From positions 620,001 through 684,000 of the forward strand of contig NZ_JAWPMM010000001.1 of the NCBI RefSeq assembly GCF_033344935.1: DNA of 64,000 bases. Reading direction: 5' to 3'. Of this stretch, positions 52,803 through 62,849 are shown one piece after another. Origin of the DNA: Reichenbachiella sp. Its GTDB lineage: Bacteria; Bacteroidota; Bacteroidia; Cytophagales; Cyclobacteriaceae. The notes beneath the pieces are model-generated. The model did no database searches, was not told the DNA's origin, and worked only from the letters and a program-made list of their open reading frames with translations. Positions within the stretch are counted from its first letter, which is position 1. Each line of letters starts with the position of its first letter. A program made the position numbers and the translations under genes.

Positions 52803-53168
52803 TTAGAGTTTAAAATCAGGATTATAAATCAACCCTAGAATATTTCCCCATGGATCCTTCACGGTAGCCACTTCCAAAGCGCCTCCAACATTAGTAGGAG
52901 GTTCATGCTCTGTGGCGCCTAAATCTAAGAAATGCTGATACCTACCACGGATATCTTCTACTCCCCAATAATTGATTACACTTTCGGCTTTTTCTGTCGT
53001 AGGAGTCGATTCTGGTTGTAGACCTAATTCGTAGCCAGCCACATTGAAGCCGACGTATCCGTCTTCTTCGAAATACGGAGAAACTTCAAAGGCTTTCGTA
53101 TACCATTCTGTAGCTTCTTTAATATTTCCTACTTTATAAATTGCTGTTCGTAATCCTAGAATTGCCAT
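52803..53168 (-). CDS. VOC-family protein, single module (glyoxalase-like)
   Basis: 121 residues: AILGLRTAIYKVGNIKEATEWYTKAF, FNVAGYELGLQPEST and VKDPWGNILGLIYNP give the VOC pattern. Such proteins dimerise to make a metal site; the usual C-terminal metal Glu position reads Gly-Leu-Ile here, which raises doubt about catalysis. It is transcribed alone from a clear -7 box. Confidence 0.85.
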   Translation of the reverse strand: MAILGLRTAIYKVGNIKEATEWYTKAFEVSPYFEEDGYVGFNVAGYELGLQPESTPTTEKAESVINYWGVEDIRGRYQHFLDLGATEHEPPTNVGGALEVATVKDPWGNILGLIYNPDFKL

Positions 53169-53193
53169 GCGCGTATTGCTTTAAATTTCATTT

Positions 53194-53201
53194 CAAATGT
53201 A
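53194..53201 (-). promoter_or_regulatory. -7 box upstream of the 53168 VOC gene
   Basis: On the minus strand TACATTTG, an exact TAnnTTTG match, 26 bases before the ATG. No clear TTG was seen at -33. Confidence 0.5.
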
Positions 53202-53314
53202 AGCTTATTTTTCGCTTTAGAAGAAACGATTCTTCGTAATATTGGTCTTTGATTTATGAATTATTTAAACCCTAATGTGGTCGTGCCGTATGCGACACTA
53301 TGAATGATACACTA

Positions 53315-54043
53315 ATGAAAAATATTTACATTTTACTTCTAGTATTACTGGCCGCTTGTACGCCAAACAAAGACCCACAAAAGATTATCGACAAGGCTAT
53401 TGCCGCTCATGGAGGACAACTTTTTGAAGGGCGTACGGTGACTTTCGATTTTCGGGATAAGCACTATTTGGTTCAACGAAAGCCCGAGGGCTATACTTAT
53501 ATCCGTTCGTTCGAAGATGATAGTTTGGGCCAGGTCAAAGATGTATTAACTAATAGCACGGAACTTGAGCGATATGTCAATGACACACTTCTATATATTA
53601 GTGATGAGTGGAAATTCAAATATGCAAATTCAGTAAACTCTGTCTTGTATTTTTTTCAATTGCCTTATGGGTTGAATGATGCTGCTGTTGTAAAGAAGTA
53701 TTTAGGCCAAAAAGTGATCAATCAAAAACTCTATGAGAAAGTTCAAGTGACTTTTAAGCAAGAGAACGGCGGGAAGGATTTCGAAGATGTATTTGTATAC
53801 TGGATCAATGCAGAAACTAATACATTGGACTTTCTAGGTTATTCCTATTTGACAGATGGAGGAGGAGTAAGATTTCGTCAGGCGGTGAATCGCAGAACAA
53901 TCAAAGATATGGTTTTTCAAGATTACATCAATTTCAAGCCAGCGGATAAAAACGCTCCAGTCGAGTCCCTTGATCAAGCTTTCATCGAGGCTTCCTTGGT
54001 CGAACTATCACAAATTGAAAATGAAAATATTGAAGTGAAATAG
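53315..54043 (+). CDS. DUF6503-family lipoprotein
   Basis: 242 residues from the ATG at 53315, which starts the standard lipoprotein signal (MKNIYILLLVLLAACT); an in-frame ATG at 53300 adds five residues. After the Cys the protein reads DPQKIIDKAIAAHGGQLFEGRTVTFDFRDKHYLV, then a beta-rich body. I place it in DUF6503 from the IIDKAIAAHGG start; no function is known. Likely anchored in the outer membrane or periplasm. Confidence 0.78.
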   Translation: MKNIYILLLVLLAACTPNKDPQKIIDKAIAAHGGQLFEGRTVTFDFRDKHYLVQRKPEGYTYIRSFEDDSLGQVKDVLTNSTELERYVNDTLLYISDEWKFKYANSVNSVLYFFQLPYGLNDAAVVKKYLGQKVINQKLYEKVQVTFKQENGGKDFEDVFVYWINAETNTLDFLGYSYLTDGGGVRFRQAVNRRTIKDMVFQDYINFKPADKNAPVESLDQAFIEASLVELSQIENENIEVK

Positions 54044-54079
54044 GTAATGCTAGATTGAATTATCTACTTGTCTCAATAT

Positions 54080-54967
54080 TTAAATCGGTACGTTTACATG
54101 TCTTTCAGCATGGTATGAAGATCTTACCAATGGACCTGACTCGACATATTTCAATCCTCTTTTCAATCCTTCTTCTCTATATTTATCGAATTGATCGGGA
54201 TGAATAAACTCCGCTACTTCAATGTGCATTTTGGTTGGCTGTAAGTACTGACCCAAGGTCAGAATATCTAACCCATGCTCTACCAAATCATCCATGGCTT
54301 TGTGCACTTCGTCTACTGTTTCACCCAGCCCCAGCATGATACCAGATTTGGTACGTTGACCATATTCCTTGGTCAGCTTGATTTGCTTTAAGCTCCTGGC
54401 ATATTTGGCTTGTGGACGAACTCTTCTATAAAGGCTTTCTACGGTTTCCATATTGTGAGAGACCACTTCTTGTCCACCATCAATCATACGATAAAGTGCT
54501 TCCCATTTTCCTTTTACATCTGGGATCAAAATTTCAATAGTTGTCTCCGGTGAAGCCTTTTTGGTTTCTACTACTGTCTGATACCAAATTTCTGCCCCAC
54601 GATCTTTTAACTCATCACGATTAACCGAAGTAATCACCGCATGCTTTACACCCATGGTTTTAATGGCATCAGCTACACGCTTAGGTTCATCTGTATCGTA
54701 CTCTGGTGGTCTACCAGTAGCTACAGCACAGAAGGTACAGCTACGTGTACAAACGTTTCCAAGAATCATGAAAGTAGCAGTACCGGCTCCCCAACATTCA
54801 CCCATGTTTGGGCAATTGCCACTCTCACAGATTGTATGAAGCTTGTTTTCATCTACAATCTTTCTCACATTAGCATAGCTTTGGCCTACTGGCAACTTCA
54901 CTCTCAACCAATCTGGCTTCGTGCGCTTTCTGGCTTGCTTTCCGTCGACTACTGGTAATTCTATCAT
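54080..54967 (-). CDS. lipA: Lipoyl synthase
   Basis: 295 residues. It inserts two sulfurs into octanoyl groups on lipoyl domains by radical SAM chemistry. The auxiliary cluster motif is Cys47-x4-Cys52-x5-Cys58 ([12 protein letters not shown]) and the radical SAM motif Cys73-x3-Cys77-x2-Cys80 (CTRSCTFC). The conserved C-terminal RSSYHAE supplies the Ser ligand. Length is normal. It is transcribed alone. Confidence 0.97.
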   Translation of the reverse strand: MIELPVVDGKQARKRTKPDWLRVKLPVGQSYANVRKIVDENKLHTICESGNCPNMGECWGAGTATFMILGNVCTRSCTFCAVATGRPPEYDTDEPKRVADAIKTMGVKHAVITSVNRDELKDRGAEIWYQTVVETKKASPETTIEILIPDVKGKWEALYRMIDGGQEVVSHNMETVESLYRRVRPQAKYARSLKQIKLTKEYGQRTKSGIMLGLGETVDEVHKAMDDLVEHGLDILTLGQYLQPTKMHIEVAEFIHPDQFDKYREEGLKRGLKYVESGPLVRSSYHAERHVNVPI

Positions 54968-55056
54968 GAAACTCGAAATTTGTGCAAAGAAACAAACAAG
55001 TGTACTAACTTGGAGGGTTTACGAGTGGTTTTTTGAAAAGATCAGAGTATGGCTAC

Positions 55057-55797
55057 TTATTTTCTATGACCGTAGAACAGCGTAATGAAAGCCGACAAAT
55101 AAACAGATTTGTTGTCTTCCACTGGCATCAACTCTACTTCGCCGGCATAGGCTTCTATCATAGATCCTATTTCAAATCCAGTCACATTACTCTTGAAAGC
55201 ACCCATTTCAAAAGTCATAGAAGCTTTCAGGTTTAAGCCAGGTTTGATTTTTGATTCCCCAAGCCCTTGAAACAAATGACCGGTTCCTGTAATGGATTGA
55301 TATGAATATAATACTGGTGTTTTCCCTGGGCCTACGGTCTTTGGATCATACCCAAAAGGCACTGCCGTGCGGCTATCTCCTACTTTTACATAATATGGAG
55401 CAACTATTCCAATGGTTGGACCAGCGGCAATAGAAGCATTGATTTGAACACCTTGTTGTGGTGCTTTCTTGAATAGAATAAAATCTCTTCCGTATTGTGC
55501 TCGAATGGCATACAAATAATTGGATTTGCCATAAATAAATGGATTTCCAGCTGCTGAATTTCTTCTATGCTCATTGGGATGCTTCACATTCATCAGCTCG
55601 AACCCAATGGTACGAAATTGGGTCTCACTAAGCGCACTAGAGAACTTCATCACGAACCCACCAATCAAGCCACCATTTGTGTTCTTATTGATGCCCCAAA
55701 TAAACTCTTTGGTATAGTCGTAATGACCAGACGATTGGGCGACGGCACTAGTTGCAAAAAATGCAAGGCATGATATAAGTAAAAGCTTTCTGCGCAT
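55057..55797 (-). CDS. Outer-membrane or secreted protein of unknown function
   Basis: 246 residues from the ATG at 55797, giving a clean signal peptide (KLLLISCLAFFATSAVAQ); an in-frame ATG at 55827 adds ten residues. The body is Gly-, Phe- and Tyr-rich with alternating strands (FIWGINKNTNGGLIGGFVMKF, FETGNLKASMTFEMGAF-like end), as in small outer-membrane barrels, ending LSAFITLFYGHRK with a terminal charged strand. No family is recognised. Confidence 0.7.
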   Translation of the reverse strand: MRRKLLLISCLAFFATSAVAQSSGHYDYTKEFIWGINKNTNGGLIGGFVMKFSSALSETQFRTIGFELMNVKHPNEHRRNSAAGNPFIYGKSNYLYAIRAQYGRDFILFKKAPQQGVQINASIAAGPTIGIVAPYYVKVGDSRTAVPFGYDPKTVGPGKTPVLYSYQSITGTGHLFQGLGESKIKPGLNLKASMTFEMGAFKSNVTGFEIGSMIEAYAGEVELMPVEDNKSVYLSAFITLFYGHRK

Positions 55798-55844
55798 ATT
55801 CTTAATAAATCTAACAACTTCATCCACTTATTACATTACTCAGA

Positions 55845-55852
55845 CAAAATTA
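55845..55852 (-). promoter_or_regulatory. -7 box upstream of the 55797 gene
   Basis: On the minus strand TAATTTTG, an exact TAnnTTTG match, about 48 bases before the start codon. Confidence 0.45.
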
Positions 55853-55865
55853 AATTCTGATAACT

Positions 55866-55896
55866 TTTGATTTGAAGTGTAGGTACTTAAGCTTTG
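55866..55896 (+). promoter_or_regulatory. Candidate promoter for the OsmC-family gene
   Basis: TTTG at 55866-55869, a 19-base spacer and AAGCTTTG at 55889-55896, one mismatch from the -7 consensus. It is 33 bases upstream of the ATG. Confidence 0.45.
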
Positions 55897-55928
55897 CAAA
55901 ATAACGTTTTTTCAAAATTTAAAGTTTA

Positions 55929-56336
55929 ATGGGCACCTTAAAAAACCAATATCTTGGAAACCTTCGTACCGAAGGCCTGCATATTCCTTCGGGGAATAAG
56001 ATCATAACTGATGCTCCGGTAGATAATATGGGCAAAGGTGAAGCATTCTCTCCTACCGATTTGATGTCATTTTCGTTGAGTGCGTGTATGATGACTATCA
56101 TGGGGCAAGTCGCTGATCGCGAAAATATTGCCATGGAAGGCTTGACTACTGATATCACCAAAGTGATGTCCGCCAGCCCAAGAAAAGTGTCAGAAATTCA
56201 TGTCAATTTCAATTGGCCTAAATTGGAACTGACTGACAAACAAAAAAAGATGCTCATCAATGCAGCCAAAACTTGCCCCGTTGCTTTAAGTATCCATCCG
56301 GATATCAAATTAGAAGTAACTTTTAATCTGAATTAA
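55929..56336 (+). CDS. OsmC-family protein
   Basis: 135 residues. The OsmC fold with KGEAFSPTDLMSFSLSACMMTIMG in the middle (the first redox-type Cys in SACMM) and a second Cys in KTCPVALSIHPDIKLEV. The two Cys residues may reduce organic hydroperoxides. It is transcribed away from the OM-protein gene. Confidence 0.88.
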   Translation: MGTLKNQYLGNLRTEGLHIPSGNKIITDAPVDNMGKGEAFSPTDLMSFSLSACMMTIMGQVADRENIAMEGLTTDITKVMSASPRKVSEIHVNFNWPKLELTDKQKKMLINAAKTCPVALSIHPDIKLEVTFNLN

Positions 56337-56395
56337 CTTACTTTTTTGGATTTAGCCCGTATAAACCTTTTTTCATAGAGATAAACCTATCATCA

Positions 56396-57886
56396 ATGCT
56401 CAAAGATCTTCGCATCAACAATTCACTAACCGGAAAGAAGGAACTATTTGAACCTATTCATGCCCCACATGTAGGCATGTACGTCTGTGGACCTACCGTT
56501 TATAGTGATGTGCATTTAGGCAATGTCCGTACCTTCTTGAGTTTTGATGTGATTTTCAGGTATCTCATGCACCTTGGCTATAAAGTTCGATACGTTAGAA
56601 ACATTACGGATGTAGGACATTTGGTCAACGATGGTGACGAAGGCGAAGATAAAATTGGCAAAAAAGCTAAGTTAGAGAACCTAGAGCCAATGGAAGTGGT
56701 TCAACGTTACACGCAGGATTTCCATCAGGTCATGGCCATGTTCAACACACTGCCGCCGAGCATTGAGCCGTCGGCTACCGGTCACATTCTTGAGCAAATT
56801 GAGATGATCGAGCTATTGATAGAAAAAGGCTTGGCCTATGAGGTGGAGGGTTCGGTTTACTTTGATGTCAATGCCTATCAAAAAGACCATGATTATGGCA
56901 AACTTTCGGGTAGAAAAATAGAAGAACTCTTGTCCAACACCAGAGATTTGGATGGGCAAGATGAAAAAAGAAACTCAGTAGATTTTGCGCTTTGGAAAAA
57001 TGCTTCTCCAGAACACATCATGCGTTGGAACTCACCATGGGGTGCTGGTTTTCCAGGCTGGCACTTGGAGTGCACCGTGATGGGTAAAAAATATTTAGGA
57101 CAAACTTTCGATATCCATGGCGGAGGAATGGACCTAAAATTCCCTCACCATGAATGTGAACTGGCGCAGTCTGTAGGTGCTCATGGTACTGATCCTGTGA
57201 AGTACTGGATTCATACCAATATGCTGACGGTGAATGGTCAAAAGATGAGTAAATCCCTCGGTAATTCTTTCTTACCGAGAGAATTGTTCTCAGGTGATCA
57301 TGAGCTCTTAGATAAGGCTTATAGCCCAATGACCACTAAGTTTTTCATGTTGCAATCGCATTATGCCAGTACATTGGATTTTTCCAATGAAGCCCTAAGT
57401 GCTGCCCAAAAAGGCTATCGCAAACTGATGAATGGATTGAAAACGCTACGTGGTTTATCTGCAGAAGGAATTGCTGATGGCGAACCAAACGAAAAAGCCA
57501 TTCAACAAATCAATAGCCTGTGCGACAACTGCTATCGCGCAATGAATGACGACTTCAATACGGCATTGGCCATTGGTCATTTGTTTAACCTTTTGAAGAA
57601 AATCAACTCCATTCATACTGGAGTGCTTTCCATTGCCGAAATAGGGTCAGATACGTTCAATCGAATGAAGACTACGTTCGAGTCTTTTGTATTGGATATA
57701 CTCGGCTTGAAGGAAGAAAGTAATGTAGATTTTGATGGTTTGATTGACGTTTTAATCAATGTCTACAAGGAAGCTAAAGAAGCCAAAGACTACGACAAAG
57801 TAGACGAAATCAGAAACGGCCTAAAAGCCCAAGGTGTCGTGCTCAAAGATATGAAGACAGGAATTGATTGGGCGTACGAGGAGTAA
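56396..57886 (+). CDS. cysS: Cysteinyl-tRNA synthetase
   Basis: 496 residues. The class I signatures are GPTVYSDVHLGNVR (HIGH equivalent) and KMSKSLGN (KMSKS), with Cys at YVCGPT, Cys in HLECTVMG and His in FPHHECE forming the zinc site. The C-terminal helical anticodon domain is present (DFNTALAIGHLFNLLKK). Normal size. Confidence 0.97.
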   Translation: MLKDLRINNSLTGKKELFEPIHAPHVGMYVCGPTVYSDVHLGNVRTFLSFDVIFRYLMHLGYKVRYVRNITDVGHLVNDGDEGEDKIGKKAKLENLEPMEVVQRYTQDFHQVMAMFNTLPPSIEPSATGHILEQIEMIELLIEKGLAYEVEGSVYFDVNAYQKDHDYGKLSGRKIEELLSNTRDLDGQDEKRNSVDFALWKNASPEHIMRWNSPWGAGFPGWHLECTVMGKKYLGQTFDIHGGGMDLKFPHHECELAQSVGAHGTDPVKYWIHTNMLTVNGQKMSKSLGNSFLPRELFSGDHELLDKAYSPMTTKFFMLQSHYASTLDFSNEALSAAQKGYRKLMNGLKTLRGLSAEGIADGEPNEKAIQQINSLCDNCYRAMNDDFNTALAIGHLFNLLKKINSIHTGVLSIAEIGSDTFNRMKTTFESFVLDILGLKEESNVDFDGLIDVLINVYKEAKEAKDYDKVDEIRNGLKAQGVVLKDMKTGIDWAYEE

Positions 57887-58029
57887 GTCTATCTCCCATT
57901 TGAATCTTTATAAATGTATTCGCTTAGACAGTAGGCATGCAGAGTATATTTTGAATTCTATAAGTCGAATGATATTTTAGAGGTGGCCTTATATAATTTC
58001 TTTAATCAACCTTAGCCTTTTACACCTCG

Positions 58030-59823
58030 ATGAAATTCATACTTTTCAGCATATTCATTGCGATATGCTCGTTGACTTTTGGGCAAAATTCAAAATCATT
58101 CTATATCCATTTACAGGATAGCCAAACCAATGAACCTATTCCCTACGCCCACATATCAAGTAAAGGGGAACTAGTGGCCATTACAGATCATTTTGGAAAT
58201 GCCACGATTTCAAAAAGTTCAGACGCCACTTATCGAACAACGTGTATTGGATATAAAGCTTTGACGTTTTCTAGTGAAGCTTTTTCTCTTCATAAGAAAA
58301 CAATACTAACACTAATTCCAGATCAAAAAGTACTTAAGTCCGTCACTATCACCCCCACCACCCTTGAAGACATGATTAGAGAAGTATATGATAATATTCC
58401 TAATGCTTATATATCCAAACCTCATTTGTTGAGTGGTGAGTTGACAGAAAAATACATGGATACCCTTGGACACGCACAAATTACATCCTCAGCCCAATTA
58501 CAAGTGCAAAAGGAGTCCTATACCAGGAAGCATAGCAAAGGGGAGGTTAAAATAGATTCGCTATCTAAGACTTATAATGTGGCAAACTCGGTTTATACCC
58601 AAATCTATGCAGGTGCTCATATACCTCATCGTTTTGATTTTGTAATGAAGCGAGAAGAGTTTATTAATCCTTCTGGGTTTAATAAATATGATTATATGTA
58701 CTTGGGAGAAATCAGTCTCCAAAACCGGAAAGTAGATGTGATTGGTTTTACACCAAACTCCTCATCTCTGGTAGAAGGACAATTCAAGGGAAAGATTTAT
58801 GTAGATATGATGGAAAAGGTTTTTCTAAAAGCCGAATATCAATACACGAAGTCTGGTCTACTCGGAAACCCAGAGTCTAGGTGGCCGGACCAACGTCTTT
58901 TTATTACAGAATATAATTTAAGTGATGAGGGTTGGTATTTTGCGTATACTTGGGATGAAGCCGTATTGAAAAGTAAGAATTTTTTATTGAGTCAATATTT
59001 TAAAACTAAGTCAATTGACTTCGATACACTAGTGAACTGGAGTTATGAAGAAAAAACACATTTTCACGATGTGATAGAAAAGAAAGCTGGGGATAGCTTG
59101 ATCATATTAAATGATATGCCAGTTGTTGATTCCGTGCCACAAGTCGAATTTTCCAGAACTTCAGGCAAACTGTATAAGCTGGTATCCAAATTGGAATTGG
59201 GTTTTGGTATTCAAATTTATACTTTGATGAGCAATGAACTTCGAGCTACAACTACGCTCAATTATCAAAACGATCAATTGAATTGGGATGAGTCATTTCA
59301 TATTTCACCAATTACTATCGGTGTTTCTGGAATGATTAGATATGCTTTTATGAGCAAATGTTTTGCAACATTCACTCAAGCAGAAAACTACAATAGCTCT
59401 GTTAAGAATAAACACTGGGATTTAGGTTTATTGTATCGTTGGCAATTCAATTCCAAGAGACCAACCTATATGAATTTACATTTAGGATATGCCGAATTTG
59501 TGAGCCGTTTTGCTTTTGATAAGCAAGATGGAGTTCAGCCTTTTTTTAAACAAAAGAATATTGGAATGGTTGCTGGGATAGGTTACGAAGTACGACTTAA
59601 CCCCAGATGGAAATTAGGATGGCAATACAAATATTTTCTATCATTAGGTACTAAAGAAAAGTTCTACCTGAAGGAAAAGTATGGCATCTTCAATATTTTT
59701 AGCAAAAACCATGAATATTCTTCAGAATTGATGAATTGGTCAGTTAATGGAGAGACACAAATCGATCCTATATACATATTTGACAATCACTCCTTTGATG
59801 TTTCCCTTATCTTTTCCTTATGA
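58030..59823 (+). CDS. Carboxypeptidase-regulatory-like outer-membrane protein of unknown function
   Basis: 597 residues. The signal peptide is FILFSIFIAICSLTFG. An N-terminal carboxypeptidase-regulatory-like domain (about 22-105; FYIHLQDSQTNEPIPYAHISSKG) is followed by a long beta-rich body, probably a barrel in the last third (LELGFGIQIYTLMSNELRATTTL, then LDLGLLYRWQF-like strands). This layout occurs in DUF5686-like Bacteroidota proteins. Its cargo or ligand is unknown. A convergent antiporter gene lies 13 bases downstream. Confidence 0.75.
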   Translation: MKFILFSIFIAICSLTFGQNSKSFYIHLQDSQTNEPIPYAHISSKGELVAITDHFGNATISKSSDATYRTTCIGYKALTFSSEAFSLHKKTILTLIPDQKVLKSVTITPTTLEDMIREVYDNIPNAYISKPHLLSGELTEKYMDTLGHAQITSSAQLQVQKESYTRKHSKGEVKIDSLSKTYNVANSVYTQIYAGAHIPHRFDFVMKREEFINPSGFNKYDYMYLGEISLQNRKVDVIGFTPNSSSLVEGQFKGKIYVDMMEKVFLKAEYQYTKSGLLGNPESRWPDQRLFITEYNLSDEGWYFAYTWDEAVLKSKNFLLSQYFKTKSIDFDTLVNWSYEEKTHFHDVIEKKAGDSLIILNDMPVVDSVPQVEFSRTSGKLYKLVSKLELGFGIQIYTLMSNELRATTTLNYQNDQLNWDESFHISPITIGVSGMIRYAFMSKCFATFTQAENYNSSVKNKHWDLGLLYRWQFNSKRPTYMNLHLGYAEFVSRFAFDKQDGVQPFFKQKNIGMVAGIGYEVRLNPRWKLGWQYKYFLSLGTKEKFYLKEKYGIFNIFSKNHEYSSELMNWSVNGETQIDPIYIFDNHSFDVSLIFSL

Positions 59824-59836
59824 GAAGGATTAATCC

Positions 59837-61768
59837 CTAATAATCAAACCTTCTGGTCAGATCATTGAGGCTTTTCTTGGATCCTACAAAAGTCACCAAA
59901 TCTTTGAGACGAAGTCTGGTATATCCATGTGAGATGATCATTTGACCTCCGCGTTTGATGGATAGAATGATAACATCTGCTGGCAGGCGCAAATCTCTCA
60001 AAGGCACACCATGCAAATTCGGATTCATTACTTCTAGATCTCTGGAATCTTGTCCGGGCTCCATACCAAGCAAGAGTGAAGTAGCTTGAGGCGACCTTAC
60101 ATAATGATCCATCAGACTAACCATGGCCATAGAAGGGTCGACAATTCTTACCCCTAGGTTTAAAAACTTATCATAATACAATCGATCTGTTAGCCGAACG
60201 ATGATATCGGGCGTACCAAAGTGGTGATAAGCCAGTTCACAAACTTCAAGGTTTTCACGGTCGGCCAGCATACAAACAATTGCTTCAGTTTTTGCTGCAC
60301 CCATGTCTTTAATTTGCTGAAGGTTGATTTTGTCCATATAATGGATTACGATCCCCTCAGGTTCATCTATGCTGCCTTTCTTCATCAGTGTCACAATCTG
60401 AACCTGCCAATTGTTCGTCATCAGTTGTTTGGCTAATGCTACAGACTGACTTTCAAAACCGAAAATAATAGCGTCTCTGATCCCGTCAGTTTGAAACTTG
60501 GCTCGGGTTTTATCTTCACCCACTTTTCTTAGGGCATACTTAAACAGGGGAGGTCCTACGATTTGATTGAGTACAATGATTCCGATCATTATGGTTGCAA
60601 ATTCCGGCCCCCATTCTGGGAATTGGTTAGAAACCAGAGCGGTTAAACCAAGTGCTACCCCTGCTTGAGTGACATAAGGCATCCAGCCTACATGTACAAA
60701 CCGAATGGGATCTTTCGCAATAAACCCTCCAGCATAAGATCCGCCTATGATGGTTATCAAACGAATGCAGAAAAAGAATAATGCAATCGGCCAAATACTA
60801 AAAAGAATGTGAATATCTAAGGAAGCACCCGTCAACGTGAAAAAGGCCGCATAAATCATAGGCCCTGTTTTTTCCAGTATGGACAAGAACTCAGGTTTAA
60901 ATCGAGAGTAGTTAGTGATGTATAGGCTTGCAATAATACAAGTAATCAAAGGTTCAAGTCTGATATGATGACCAGGGATGACATCAAGTGTGCCCAGCAG
61001 ATGATTGATAAAATAAACCCCCCACCCAAGCAAAACTATAACTACGGCCTTTGTGTCAGATTTGAGTCCAAAACCAAGAAATACATCGAGTAATCTACCC
61101 AATAAGTATCCTATCCCTGCGGAAATTAGTATTTCTAAAACCGGAAATAATACACTGATATATTTGAATTCGTTTCCGCTCACGAGCGAGATGCTCATGG
61201 CAAAGCACATGGCGAACAATACAATAACTATGAAATCTTTAAGTACGGTGACACCCATTACAGTTTGGGTGAACGGCCCTTTGGCTCTGAGTTCGTTGAT
61301 CACAGCTATGGCTGAAGCTGGTGACCTAGCTACGAATACGGTACCTGCCAATAGTGCGACGGCCAGTCTCGTGCTGAAATTCATATCGGCCATAAATGAG
61401 ATATGATCAGCTAAAAAGAAAACTGTGAGACTGCCTATACCAAATGAAAAGAAAAGCTGTCCCAGCGTATTCCATTTGATGCTATTGATTTTAGAAATCA
61501 ATTCTCTAAAGTATAATTCTGCTCCAGCAGCAAATGCGATAAAGGCTAAGGCTAATTCATTGATAAAGTTGAGTTCACCAATCGATTGAGATGGGATTAG
61601 ATCCAAAACGAAAGGGCCACACAAAATACCAGTCATTAAAAAACCGGTAATAATGGGTAGGTTAGCTTTTTGAAAAACTGACGCAATTCTATTAGCGGCA
61701 ATGGACACTACTCCAAACCCAGCAATTAGAATAACTGTAAGTTTTATACTATCAAAATTGAGATCCAT
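59837..61768 (-). CDS. CPA2-family cation:proton antiporter with TrkA-N/TrkA-C regulatory domains
   Basis: 643 residues. About 12 membrane helices (residues 1-410) carry the antiporter fold, followed by a cytoplasmic TrkA-N Rossmann domain (about 420-550, DAIIFGFESQSVALAKQL, a modified GxGxxG) and a TrkA-C domain to the end (DVIILSIKRGGQMIISHGYTRLR). This is the K+-efflux KefB/KefC-like architecture; the ion (K+ or Na+) is not known. The gene is divergent from the epimerase gene with 94 bases between. Confidence 0.88.
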   Translation of the reverse strand: MDLNFDSIKLTVILIAGFGVVSIAANRIASVFQKANLPIITGFLMTGILCGPFVLDLIPSQSIGELNFINELALAFIAFAAGAELYFRELISKINSIKWNTLGQLFFSFGIGSLTVFFLADHISFMADMNFSTRLAVALLAGTVFVARSPASAIAVINELRAKGPFTQTVMGVTVLKDFIVIVLFAMCFAMSISLVSGNEFKYISVLFPVLEILISAGIGYLLGRLLDVFLGFGLKSDTKAVVIVLLGWGVYFINHLLGTLDVIPGHHIRLEPLITCIIASLYITNYSRFKPEFLSILEKTGPMIYAAFFTLTGASLDIHILFSIWPIALFFFCIRLITIIGGSYAGGFIAKDPIRFVHVGWMPYVTQAGVALGLTALVSNQFPEWGPEFATIMIGIIVLNQIVGPPLFKYALRKVGEDKTRAKFQTDGIRDAIIFGFESQSVALAKQLMTNNWQVQIVTLMKKGSIDEPEGIVIHYMDKINLQQIKDMGAAKTEAIVCMLADRENLEVCELAYHHFGTPDIIVRLTDRLYYDKFLNLGVRIVDPSMAMVSLMDHYVRSPQATSLLLGMEPGQDSRDLEVMNPNLHGVPLRDLRLPADVIILSIKRGGQMIISHGYTRLRLKDLVTFVGSKKSLNDLTRRFDY

Positions 61769-61862
61769 CTACAAGCGCATAATTTGGATTAAATTCTAAA
61801 ATAGTCAATATCTTTAAAAGGGTTCCAATTATGGACTGCTTTTACGGGCTAAAATTTTATAT

Positions 61863-62771
61863 ATGAATATTCTTATCACAGGAGGTACAGGTTTGTTAGG
61901 AGGAAGGCTAGTAGACTATTTTTCAAGTCTTGGAATGTTCCCGCGATTGTTGAGCAGGAAGGAAGATTTGAACGCAGAGATTTCACGTTTCGAATGGAAC
62001 ATTCGTGAGAGTAAAATTGACCCTAGCGCCTTAGAAGGTGTTGATGTATTGATTCATTTGGCTGGTGCTAATGTGGGTGAGGGTAGATGGACAGCCAACC
62101 GCAAAAAGGAAATTATAGATAGTAGAATAGATTCAACACAACTGCTTTATGAGGCAGTTGCTGGAATGCAAAACAAGCCCAAAACACTAATTTGTGCTTC
62201 AGCTACCGGTTACTATGGCCTTCAAGAATTTGATCACGAATCTCAGGAGGATGAAAATGCGGGTGGTGATTTTCTAGCACAAGTATGTGAAAAATGGGAA
62301 TCAGAGGCCGATCGATTTCAGGATTTGGGATTAAGAGTTGTCAAGTTGAGAACCGGAGTCGTTTTTGACGAATCTGGAGGGGCACTTCAAAAAATGACGC
62401 TACCTATTCGTTGGTTTGCAGGAGCTCCATTGGGTTCAGGTAAGCAAATAATTCCCTGGATTCATTGGAAAGATTGGTGTGGAGCTGTTGGACATTTGGT
62501 TAATGAAAATGAACTATCAGGCGCTTACAATCTGGTGGCTCCAGAACCTGTAACTAATGCAACATTGACTCGTTTGATTGCAAGGGTTATTGGAAGGCCA
62601 TTGTTTTTGCCCAATGTGCCGGCGTTTGTTCTGAAGTTGATGCTAGGAGAGATGTCATCTATTGTATTGAGGGGACATAAAGTATCTAGCCAGAAACTTG
62701 AGGCATCTGGATTTAAATTTCAGTACACTTCGGCAGAACAAGCCCTTTCTGAATTATTAGGTCGAGATTGA
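61863..62771 (+). CDS. TIGR01777-family SDR epimerase-like protein
   Basis: 302 residues. The Rossmann motif ITGGTGLLGGRLVDYF is at residues 4-19, then DVLIHLAGANVGEGRW, the catalytic-type Ser and Tyr in CASATGYYGLQ, and the C-terminal DUF1731-like part (FVLKLMLGEMSSIVLRGHKVSSQKL). It belongs to the epimerase/YfcH family of unknown substrate. It is transcribed alone. Confidence 0.9.
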   Translation: MNILITGGTGLLGGRLVDYFSSLGMFPRLLSRKEDLNAEISRFEWNIRESKIDPSALEGVDVLIHLAGANVGEGRWTANRKKEIIDSRIDSTQLLYEAVAGMQNKPKTLICASATGYYGLQEFDHESQEDENAGGDFLAQVCEKWESEADRFQDLGLRVVKLRTGVVFDESGGALQKMTLPIRWFAGAPLGSGKQIIPWIHWKDWCGAVGHLVNENELSGAYNLVAPEPVTNATLTRLIARVIGRPLFLPNVPAFVLKLMLGEMSSIVLRGHKVSSQKLEASGFKFQYTSAEQALSELLGRD

Positions 62772-62798
62772 GGCTTTAGCCAATAATCTCTAACTTTG
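62768..62798 (+). promoter_or_regulatory. Promoter for the TIGR00730-family gene
   Basis: TTG at 62768-62770, a 20-base spacer and TAACTTTG at 62791-62798, an exact -7 match. The leader to 62850 is about 45 bases. The TTG overlaps the last codons of the preceding gene. Confidence 0.7.
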
Positions 62799-62849
62799 CC
62801 GGCTTGGCATTTTTTTAGTCAAAGAATTTAACAACCTACATATAACAAC

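Noticed and set aside
54025-54081. AAATATTGA/TCAATATTT inverted repeat as a terminator between the DUF6503 gene and lipA
   Set aside because: The loop is 39 bases, the stem is AT-rich, and no T run follows on either strand.
62791-62818. TGCC/GGCA hairpin with a T7 run as a terminator of the epimerase gene
   Set aside because: The stem is only four pairs and overlaps the promoter of the next gene, so I did not list it.
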